From: Ampullaceana balthica
Lineage: Eukaryota; Mollusca; Gastropoda; Lymnaeidae
Assembly (NCBI GenBank): GCA_944989445.1
Contig: CALYLW010000551.1
Span: forward strand, 124,124-188,123
Direction of reading: 5' to 3'
DNA length: 64,000 nt
A program made the translations under genes and the position numbers. Positions 55,508-64,000 of the stretch are shown piece by piece; position 1 is the stretch's first letter; every line of letters starts with the position of its first letter. Under the pieces are notes generated by a model. The model had not been told where the DNA came from. It saw only the letters and a list, made by a program, of their open reading frames with translations, and did no database searches.

Positions 55508-57429
55508 ATGGCTAAAAGAAAGAAAGACGATGAGTATCGTACTTTTCAGAAGGAATGCACAGAGGAATGTGCCTTTATGGAGTGAACGGGTTCTGCAGTG
55601 TGTTTAATATGCAGTGATAAAATTACGTCCATGAAAAGGTCAAATGTAAAGCGACACTTCGGGACACGCCATTTTACATTTGCATTAAATATCCTGAGGG
55701 AGAGAACAGGAAGAAAGCATGTCAAGAATTGCTAACAAGAGTGCCTGCTGGTCAGCAGCAATTCCGTGTTTGGACCCAACAAGGTGACTGGAATTCGGCT
55801 AGCTTTGCTGGTGCTTTAGCTATTGTAGAGAAACGGAAAACCACTCACAGATGGGGAGTATGCCAAAGCATTCATGCTTGATGTTGCCAATGAACTTTTT
55901 GATGACTTTTCCAATAAGGACAAAATAATTAAACGGATAAAAGAAATGTCTCATTCTGCAAGAACTGTTCACGATCGTAGCATCATGATATCAAATCAAA
56001 TTGAGGAAATGCATGTGAAGGACATAAATGCGGCACAGTTTTTCTCTCTCGCTTTGGATGAGTCAACAGAATTCAGTAATTTATCCCTGTTCAGCGTGGT
56101 TGCAAGGTATGTTGTCGTTGAAACATTAAATGAGGAAAGTCTTGCTGTTTTGTCTATGAAGGGCACAACAAGAGTGCAGGATTTATTCGAGTCCTTTACT
56201 GAGTTCGGTAAAGAAAAAAATCTGTCGATGGATAAACTTGTTTCGGTGTGCACTGATGGTGCTCCGTGCATGGTGGGGAAAACAGAGGATTTTTCGCTCT
56301 TCTATATGAGCATGAAAACATACGCATCCTAAGCTTTCATTGCATGCTACATCAGGATGCGCTTTGTGCTCAGATGTGTGGCGAGCAGTTTGGTGAGGTG
56401 ATGTCGCTGGTGGTTCGGGTAGTCAACTTTATTGTTGCCCGAGCATTAAATGATCACTAGTTTAAAACACTGCTTGATGAGGTTGGGAATAATTATCCTG
56501 GTCTGCTTCTGTACAGCAACGTGCGTTGGTTGTCAAGGGGGAAAATGTTCAGCCGATTTGCGGCTTGTCTGAGCGAAATAAGGACTTTTCTTGAAATTTT
56601 GAATGTCGAGCATCCCGAGTTAGCTGACACTGAATGGCTCCTGAAGTTTTATTATCTCGTAGACATGACTGAACATCTAAATCAGCTCAATGTGGAAATA
56701 CAAACTTATACCTGCAACAAGCAGTGTTTGCATTTGAAAACAAGCTAGAAATCTTCATCGCCGACATTGAAACAGGTCGTTTACTACACTTTGAAAAAAT
56801 TGGGAGAGTTCAAAGATATGTGCACATCAAGTGACCCTGCTCAACATCTTAATATTCAGCAGCTAGCAGGCTTCACGTCCAATCTATTGCAGTCATGTAA
56901 AGAGCGCTTTGGAGAATTTCACGAGCACATCAATCTTTTTAAGTTCATCACCCATCCACACAAGTGTGCAGTGGACAGCATTGACCTGAGTTGCATCCCC
57001 GGAGTCTCCGTCAGAGATTTTGAACTCCAAGCTGCTGACCTGAAGTACTCAGATATGTGGATGAATAAGTTCAAGTCACTGAATGAAGATTTGGAAAGAC
57101 TTGCACGACAGCAAGCACAGTTGGCGAGCCAACACAACTGGGCAGAAATGAAAAAACTTAAACACGCAGACCAGCTGATTGTCAAAACTTGGAACGCGCT
57201 ACCCGTCACATACCACACGCTTCAGCGTATGAGTATTGCTGTACTGACAATATTTGGCTCTACTTATGCATGCGAGCAGTCTTTCTCATATCTAAAGAAA
57301 ATCAAGACCAACCATCGATCACGTTTAACGGATGGAAGTCTCAACGCCTTCATGAAGCTTAACCTCACCACGTTTCAACCAGACTACAAGGCCATTAATA
57401 CATCCATGCAGCACCATAAGTCGCATTAA
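55508..57429 (+). pseudogene. hAT transposase relic, GTF2IRD2/ZBED5-like
   Basis: The reading starts MAKRKKDDEYRTFQ and shows a BED-type zinc finger (CLIC, then KRHFGTRH, about residues 33-57). It continues with the RNase H-like core (FFSLALDESTEFSNLSLFSV, about 55.9-56.1 kb; VCTDGAPCMVGK at 56.25 kb; VRWLSRGKMFSRF at 56.53 kb) and ends with the hAT dimerisation tail (FGSTYACEQSFSYLKKIKTN) and stop TAA 57427. It cannot make protein. There is TGA at 55583, several frame changes between 55.65 and 55.87 kb, a frame change near 56.29 kb, TAG at 56458 (usually Gln there) and a frame change near 56.73 kb. Cut-and-paste transposases of this type were domesticated as GTF2IRD2 and ZBED5 in mammals, but here the decay argues against host use. 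Confidence 0.88.
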
Positions 57430-57534
57430 TGGTAATTAATACTCATTATTGATTACTTTAACAACAGCATGGCAGTGTTATTAAAAAGATTTCAGAGCCA
57501 TAATTATTGTGCTTTAAGTGTTGAAATTCTTGAA

Positions 57535-57624
57535 ATTACACAAATGCATACATTTACCTGAATTTTCAGTTTTTACATATTTATAAAAACTAAAAATTCA
57601 GGTAAATATATGCATTTGTGTAAT
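57535..57624. repeat. Hairpin-forming inverted repeat inside the hAT right end
   Basis: Two arms of about 40 bases (57535-57574 and 57585-57624) are near-perfect reverse complements around TTACACAAATGCAT and AAATTCAGG, with a loop of about 10 bases. It lies between the transposase stop and the right terminal repeat. It may be a subterminal transposase-binding palindrome or a small nested foldback. Confidence 0.75.
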
Positions 57625-57702
57625 TACATATTTATATGGCACTCACTTTTCGAAATATGTGGTGTTTATGGCTCTCTCAGACAAAATGTTTCCCGACCAC
57701 TG

Positions 57703-57710
57703 ACCTATCT
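57703..57710. repeat. hAT target-site duplication, right copy (ACCTATCT)
   Basis: Identical to 54399-54406, directly after the right inverted terminal repeat. The minisatellite unit resumes (TCTTCTTGATATC) just beyond. Confidence 0.9.
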
Positions 57711-58481
57711 TCTTGATATCCGTGAAGTTTTAACGTTTTAAAAGTCAACATATTTTAATTCGTGAAGTCAGTCTTGTATCTCTCTGACCATTGCCACATA
57801 CAAAATCGAGGGGGCAAATGAAAACTCAAACTCCTAATGCACAAACAGAACAATGTTATTTTACTTAATTCATTAGGAAAATATTTAGTATAGTGCCGTA
57901 ATAATGAATGGGGCGGGCGATGGTGGCATTGCGCAAGAAATAGCAATATGAAGCAGTTATGGAAATACCAGGCAATGATGGCAATATGAGGCTTATGACA
58001 TTGGCAGGAATCCTGGGAGGCAGCAGCCAACAGCCGAGCCTCCTGGCGCCCCCTAGTGATGCCGAACGGTCCTGCAACATGTAAAGCAGACGATAGGCTT
58101 CCAGGTCCAGACAAAGGGCCAGAAAAAAAATAAACCTGATCGCAAGCCTCTTGATGACATCCCGACAATCTCTTGTCCGACCGGTGGATTGACCGTGCGG
58201 GCAAAAATTAATTTCATAAGCCACAAAGGGACACGACAAGCAGCCACATTACGTAGCTAGGATGATGAGAAAGGTCCTTGTCGTTCACGAAAGCGGAAAA
58301 TCAACAACAACTTCAATAATGGGAAACAACTAATGAAAAATAAAGATTCAAAGTACATAGGGTAATAATAAATGAAAAATAAAAACCTCATGAAATTCAT
58401 ATGTTAATGAAATAATTTAAAAATCCGATCAAACTTTAGACTCAATTAAAGAAAGCTCTTTCAAATGTAATTATATATATA

Positions 58482-58930
58482 CTAGCGTAGACACGTCAAA
58501 AATGACGGAAGTTTTCAGCTGAAATCTATTTATTTTATAAAAAATGCACTTTTTTTAGGGCGCCTACGGCGCTGACCTTTTTCAAAAGCCCAACTAACTT
58601 GTCCTTGTTTGATAAATACGAAATATTAAACTTTCTGAAATGTACACAAAGTATTTTATAATAGGGGTTGTAGGGCGCCCCCTTTATTTTTTGATTTTAT
58701 AATTAACCAACATCTAATTCTCTTTTTACGATGTTCCCTTTTCAAAAATTAAAATATGAGCGAAAACAATGACGTCATATAATTTTTTTTACAGCGCATA
58801 TTTAATTTGCACACCTTTTGATGCTTTGGTGCAGTAATTTGGTTTTCACTGCTTTCTAAAATTAGTTGTGTCAGGACTGACTGAAAGACACTACTGACTT
58901 GCGTGACAATTGCAAATTATATTGTTTAAT
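58482..58930 (+). repeat. Dispersed repeat of the same family, with an internal replacement
   Basis: ACTAGCGTAGACACGTCAAA and TTTTCAGCTGAAATCTATTT match the start of the family. TTTGGTGCAGTAATTTGG and ACAATTGCAAATTATATTG match its end. Between them lies unrelated sequence with GGGCGCCTACGGCGC and TACACAAAGTATTTTATAAT. Confidence 0.7.
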
Positions 58931-59380
58931 ATTTACGCTCAATTATCGCTGATTGTGGCCTAACGCTAAATTATAATCCTTTTGGTTTCCAGATTAACAT
59001 TAACCAAACAACGCACGAACCTATGACGTCAACATTTGTGTTGTAAACAGTGCTGACTGACTCAAAGAGTTATTTTTTTGGTGCAGTAATTTGGTGCGCT
59101 TCTTTCTAAAATTACTTTAAAAATCGTGTGGTGATTAGCACTGTAAAAAAATGTTATATACATACTTTGTGTACATTTCAGGAATATTTCGTATTTATCA
59201 TACAAGGACAAGTTACTTGGACTTTTGACCAACAAAAAAAAACCTATTATAAAATACTTTGTGTACATTTAAGAAATTCTAATATTACCTATTTATCATA
59301 CAAGGACAAGTTAGGTGGGCTTTTCAAAAAGGTGGGCGCCTCAGGCGCCCTTAAAAAAAGGGGGCGCCCCACAAACTAGT
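58555..59380. repeat. Large inverted repeat with GGGCGCC-rich tips
   Basis: The left arm (58555-58690: AGGGCGCCTACGGCGC, AAAAGCCCAACTAACTTGTC, CTTGTTTGATAAATACGAAA, ACACAAAGTATTTTATAATA) recurs inverted in the right arm (about 59230-59375: TATTATAAAATACTTTGTGT, TTATCATACAAGGACAAGTT, GGTGGGCTTTTCAAAAAGG, GGGCGCCTCAGGCGCCC). A partial third copy of the arm lies at 59150-59230. Confidence 0.72.
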
Positions 59381-59764
59381 AAAAACATAAAATGCTAACT
59401 TACGTTCCTGTGATAAGTACTAGGATATGCTTTGTCTATATGGAACCAATTTACCAAAGAAAACATTAATCAATTAGAACGAAGTTTTAAAAAAGAAGCT
59501 GCAACATTCATTACTGGTAAATATTTTCAACTAACAAGAGTAGCTCCATTAATTACTAAACCTAGAAACACTACACTATTCATCCGATCACCATGAAACT
59601 TTCCCACTAAGGTTTCTGGCGTTATCATCATCATCAACAACATTTTCTTATTAGCCTTATACAATTTATTTTAAATATTCGCTAGTCGGTTGTTAGATGG
59701 ATCTTGACCAGACTTAATAAATAAAAACTTGATGCTCAATATTAAAATACTAGAGAATACTCCC

Positions 59765-59885
59765 TTTCTTATAGTTAATTATATAACATTCTACCAAATG
59801 GTGAGGTGAGCTGTTGAATGTTTCAGCTCTCTGATAGTTAAGTATATAACATTCCACCAAATGGTGAGGTGAGAGGTTTAACGTT
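59765..59885 (+). repeat. Direct duplication of about 62 bp
   Basis: ATAGTTAATTATATAACATT, CTACCAAATGGTGAGGTGAG and a GTTTCA stretch occur twice in tandem. Confidence 0.85.
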
Positions 59886-61811
59886 TCAAGCTGTTTAGTG
59901 CTTCGGGGAAAAGTTACCACAGAGGATGGAATCCTGGGTAATTAACCACCAGTGATTAAGCTTATGCAGATGGCGTGGGCTTTTCAAGTATTCGTTTGCC
60001 CTTTCCGAACATGCCAGACCGGTGGGCTCCGGTTTTACGACTCGAAAACACTAAGGGGGGGAGGGTTAATTAAAATGGAGGGGGAAAAACTTTCCCTAAT
60101 TTCGTAATCATTAGTGTAGTTCTAAATATCGCAATGAGTCGATACTACAGAGAACTTTACTGTACAGGTTTGTATAGATCCATTTGAATTCGCTGGTGGG
60201 TTAGGGTCAAATCAGTGAATCATAAAACGTTTTAGGTCAACAAGTAAAAAAAAATTCTATTACAGAAGGCCCTTCTATTCAGAAGATGCAATAATCTACT
60301 GTATAGAAGTGGTGTCTGTAACAGATAAGATAAAATACGAATATGGCGTTCTACGCTTATCTGATCACACAAGTATGTCGAATTTAACAAACATTTATTG
60401 AGTTTGTTCGAAGTTTTCTAGATCTATATGATGCAAATATATTGAATCCAGATTTATAGGTTCCAAATCTACATTATCCCGATCTACATGCTTCAGATCT
60501 ATAGAATCCAGACCCATCAAGTAATAAGTGCGCGTTTAGTTACTTCCTGTCTGTATGCGCCATGTTATCTCTCTCGGTGTGTGCCGCTACCATATGGGTG
60601 TAAACAAATACAGCGCCCGCTTTAACATTGCCATGTAATTAGCTGTTCCCCTCTGTCAAGTTAATGATGAATAATTTGTTCTATCCCCCCCAGTTACGTT
60701 GGCATTCACTGCCAGCAACAATAGCAAATTATGTAATGGGTATTTCAAATATATTTTACACTAAACATATTTAAACTAATTCATTTAAATTGGTCAAAAT
60801 TTTTTTACGAAGCAACTTAGTCCCATCGGAAATTTGCTCATTACGTATAATTAAAAATGCATTAGTTTAAATTTTACACATTTTTTATTTGACAAAAAAA
60901 AATCATAATAAAATTGTTTTATACACATTTCATTTAAAATAAAAGGGGATTTTAACATTTCCATTTCCAATGGGAAAGATTTTACGTGCTAGGAATTTAC
61001 TTTCAAATAAAATTCCTCAATTCCAATTGATTCCGGTAACCCTTTCACCATGCTGTCTCTATCTCTGCCAGCACCAACTTTGTACAATTTAACTTAAAAT
61101 TTAATTTAAGGTTAAAAAGAAATACATGGTATAAATCAGGATGACCCAACAGGATATGTAAAGAAAACGTTCCCTTGACGCAGTAGAAATACATACCTTG
61201 CATGAAGGCAATTCTTTTCATTTCCTTATATCTAAGGGTGCTATTTTTGAAATAATTATTTTGCCTTAAAAATTATTTTCGGAGGAATTGGCTTCAAAGG
61301 CTTGGCCCACTCGGGGGCCACGGAAGCTAACTATGCTATTACTTCATACGTTTCGTCATTTACGTAATGATATTAATATCTTTGTCTTGGTTTTGGGAAT
61401 AAAAAAAAGTCAGTTTATAAGAAAAATAAGCAAATTTTTTGCTTCGATCAAGTCCATTGGTCTGACTAAAAATAACATAGATCTATTGAGATAAGTTCAA
61501 ATTGAATACCCACATATTTGAAAAATGTCTTAATTAATTTTCCTCTTTAATACCCGCTAGGTTTATTTATAGATTTCCACCTTAAAATGACAATAATCTT
61601 AACAGAATTTCTGTATTTATAAATTCCTTATTGCATACAACCATTTTTTAAAGTTATTTTCTTACCCGAAAACCCTTTAAAATCATGTGTTTAACTCTTT
61701 TTGATAGTGTAGTGGTAAGTAGTTGGCTTAAGCTTATAACAACTCGATGTAAATTATACAATAACATTTTATGATCGTATCAAGGACTTTGGACGGCATC
61801 CAAACCAAATA

Positions 61812-61905
61812 GAAACGTGGTTTGTGAGGTTTGTTTTTAGGCATGCCGTGTGTGACACGTGGTTTGTGAGGTTTTTTTTAAGGCATGCCGTGTGTGACAC
61901 GTGAC
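61812..61905 (+). repeat. Direct duplication of about 45 bp
   Basis: ACGTGGTTTGTGAGGTTTGT and GGCATGCCGTGTGTGACACG occur twice in tandem. Confidence 0.87.
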
Positions 61906-63769
61906 TGCAAAAATTTAAAGCGTTAAATGATACCATGCCCAGTGTAATAATGAGACTGATAATTACTACCCCCCCCCCACACACACTTTCTACACCACTC
62001 CATCACCCCCTCATAAACAACAGCTACGCCCTTAATGTGAATACCATGAAACTGAGAAACGCTATAACCTAATTTTCTCCTTTGTTGTTTTTTTTTCCAG
62101 ACCACCACGTCATTGTTTAGCAGGACTATAGTCAAAGTGATTGCTCCTCTAAAAGCCACATTAGTGTTGTGACGGAAAAAATAGTGGTAAGATTCTTCAT
62201 GAAGGTCCCTTGCACCGTCGAAGCGTGCCTCATATACTAAAGGGACCAAATGTATTGTTAATGAGGAAAGCCAATGAAACAATGGCCAGTGCACGAAACC
62301 GACAACAACAACAAAAAATGGATGGCTAACATGATAGAAATACTTGTAAGTGTTGATAGCATAATTAATAGAAACACTTTGTTGGCCAATAGGAGAATAA
62401 CTTGTATTAATGTATGCGATCACCTTTTAAGATACATGTAATTAAGTATATACCACCATAATACGGATCATTGTACAGTAATGAATAATTTGTCGATCAA
62501 CATCAAGATAAGTGTAAAGGTTTTGTATAGTTTGTAATAAAAATAATGAATACCTCTATTTCAGTGTTGAAGACGGGCTTTAGTATAAGAAATACACAAT
62601 TTATTTAAACGATTTGGTACATTGGCTCTGTATGAGATAAACCAAATGCACAATTTTACCTAACTATCTTTTTTTCCCGTTGAGGATTTCACTGTATCTT
62701 TTGATACTTCCTCCTTTTCCTTATATCCTGTGTCATTGTTTGTTGTTGTTTTTTCCTTTCTTTTTAAGTCACTAAACATTTTTATGTCATAATAGAATTT
62801 AAATATAATTTTATTACGTATGTAAGAACGTTCTTTACGTTAATAGTACTGATGAAGGCATTATCAAAAACGTATACTGTCGTGTCAGTTTAATACTGAA
62901 GCTCAAATATATTGTTTTCATTACACAATTAGTTTGTGTAGTTTGTATTTTATTTAAAAGTTGTATCGCGGTCCTATTCTAGTTAGTATAAAAACGCAGT
63001 TGGTTTCAATGGCCGCGTTTAAATTTTTTTTTGATTTGATGCGATTAGTATTAGTCTAACATGGTAAAAATACTGTAGCTTTTTCAGGACAAAAGCATAT
63101 TGCCTTGACCCTAAATTCAAATTATATTTGTTTCCTGGTATTACATTTCCCTGTTTTGTCTACTCAAGGCCGTTCTCTCCTACTTTCTATTTATTTAATT
63201 ATTTACGGCCACCGAACCCTCGGCCCTCATCGATTCACTGCTCTCAACATGGTTACAGGACACATCAGTAAATATTGAGGAATCCATTAAGCAAAGGCCA
63301 TCGTTAGTAAACATCCTTGTTAAACTAATTATCGGAATAGGCAGGACCATATTATTTACTCGAATGGGCTGGGACAGAAAGGACGTAAAAGTGCTGTATA
63401 ATTTAAAATACGTTTTGTTTACACATCAGGTAAGAAGCTTAAGACAGACTATATTTCATTGATGAATCAGACGCACTCAGTGTAGTTCTCACCTTCCCCA
63501 CGTAAGACCGTGTCATATTTTCGTTTTGAAATATTAGGAAGGATCATTTTAATATATCGTGACTGGATTTGTCATCACTGTGAATTTCTTTCTTCCGGAA
63601 AGGATTGAAAGCCTTCATTGTCATTGTCACATTAGAAAACGTGATTCATTGGAATGAAGCGTTGATTCCAATTAAAGCTTACTACTAACTTACTTTGAAC
63701 ATTAACAACCAACAGATGCTTCACCCAAAATGTGCGTTGGTACTTTTGGCGCCTTTTTTAGTGTGTCAG

Positions 63770-64000
63770 CCACCAGTGTTAACACTTCAGCTAAACTTTA
63801 CGAGCACGTTATAGCGCCATACAACAGACGGATTCGACCTGTCACCAACCAGAGCAGGTCTATCGATGTCTACGTCAGCTTCTACCTCCTCAACCTCCTG
63901 GGCATCGTTGAGGCTCAGCAGAAGATCGATTTCAACGCTTGGGTTAACTTCACGTGGTTCGATGAAGTTCGTGGTTGGGACCCTGGTGATTTTGACGGCA
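63770..64000 (+). CDS. Nicotinic acetylcholine receptor-like subunit, ligand-binding domain, 5' part (runs off window)
   Basis: An open frame reaches the window end and encodes TSAKLYEHVIAPYNRRIRPV, TNQSRSIDVYVSFYLLNLLG, IVEAQQKIDFNAWVNFTWFD and EVRGWDPGDFDG. This matches the N-terminal extracellular domain of Cys-loop channels: L-x-x-x-L-x-x-x-Y-x-x-x-x-R-P-V, then the beta1 strand, then a W-x-x-x-x-W-x-D motif and the W-x-P-x-D/E-[YF]-G segment of nicotinic subunits. The family forms acetylcholine-gated pentameric cation channels in neurons and muscle (some molluscan members are anion channels or secreted binding proteins). The exon may begin at the acceptor TTTTTTAGTGTGTCAG (63769). The frame is also open to ATG 63730, but the residues there do not form a convincing signal peptide. 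NQS and NFT are possible N-glycosylation sites. Confidence 0.8.

Larger units (their letters stand above)
54407..57702 (+). mobile_element. Full-length hAT transposon (GTF2IRD2/ZBED5-like), intact ends, dead transposase
   Basis: The element starts CAGGGGTCGGGAAACC and ends TTTCCCGACCACTG, which are inverted repeats of about 15 bp. It is flanked on both sides by the same 8 bases, ACCTATCT (54399-54406 and 57703-57710). The 8-bp duplication and CAGxG ends are the hallmarks of hAT elements. It is 3296 bp long, carries a BED-type transposase relic at 55508-57429, a nested repeat of the TAAATCC family at 54605-55067, and a 40-base-arm hairpin near its right end. It inserted into the third copy of a 33-bp minisatellite. 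Confidence 0.92.
59390..63700. other. AT-rich DNA upstream of the receptor exon; no gene recognised
   Basis: Only two short duplications and a hinted (GATCTA) repetition at about 60420-60520 are seen. It is probably 5' flank or intron of the acetylcholine receptor-like gene. Any signal-peptide exon was not found. Confidence 0.45.

Overview
This is eukaryotic, most likely invertebrate, DNA. It holds split genes with GT-AG introns, very large AT-rich non-coding stretches, many minisatellites, hAT-type DNA transposons and a tRNA-bearing SINE-like repeat. The exon of a Cys-loop (nicotinic acetylcholine receptor-like) channel at the right edge, a matrix-type von Willebrand A (vWA) domain protein and the kind of repeats fit a lophotrochozoan, probably a gastropod mollusc. 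That placement is inference. There is no prokaryotic organisation: no operons, and almost all open frames are short and non-coding.

Three host genes are supported. (1) A plus-strand gene with a PH domain spans about 33.3-42.0 kb. Exons at 33265-33560, 35962-36115 and 36535-36680 encode an acidic/Ser-rich lead-in and the PH domain. Exons at 37216-37349, 38540-38641, 39541-40529 and 41820-41867 encode a helical and then Ser-rich tail ending in a stop, with a polyadenylation signal at 41983. Its reading frame breaks three times, each time by one surplus base at or next to a run of G. (2) A minus-strand vWA gene has exons at 51492-51691, 50417-50558 and about 48062-48352. Together they give a full MIDAS-bearing vWA domain with matching intron phases. 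(3) The first ligand-binding-domain exon of a nicotinic-type receptor subunit runs off the right edge (about 63770-64000, plus strand).

Most of the rest is repetitive. Region by region: 0.2-2.7 kb, copies (two in tandem) of a repeat family with TAAATCCCTTATAT inverted ends; 4.3, 6.3 and 8.5 kb, minisatellites; 7.55-8.08 kb, two complete hAT-type MITEs with perfect 8-bp target duplications; 10.7-12.5 kb, more repeats and a 650-bp MITE; 14.8-16.2 kb, about 50 copies of a 28-bp satellite, followed by a 24-bp array; 17.1 kb, a LINE C-terminal fragment; 18.3-19.3 and 22.6-23.5 kb, tandem pairs of the TAAATCC family; 20.6, 31.9, 32.6 and 48.5-49.3 kb, a SINE-like repeat; 25.7 kb, a hAT transposase tail; 26.3 kb, a minisatellite; 44.2-46.4 kb, a decayed ZMYM/TTF-type hAT transposase; 52.7-53.5 kb, another tandem pair; 54.4-57.7 kb, a full-length hAT transposon with intact ends and target duplication but a dead transposase; 58.5-59.4 kb, an inverted-repeat structure; 59.4-63.7 kb, AT-rich DNA with no recognised gene.

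No new enzymatic or defence system is visible. The more unusual material is the tandem inverted-end repeat family with two subfamilies, the SINE-like repeat carrying an internal tRNA-Val-like segment, the nested transposons, and the three-fold single-base frame pattern in the PH gene. All calls come from reading the sequence by eye. Family names without clear motifs are given as uncertain.
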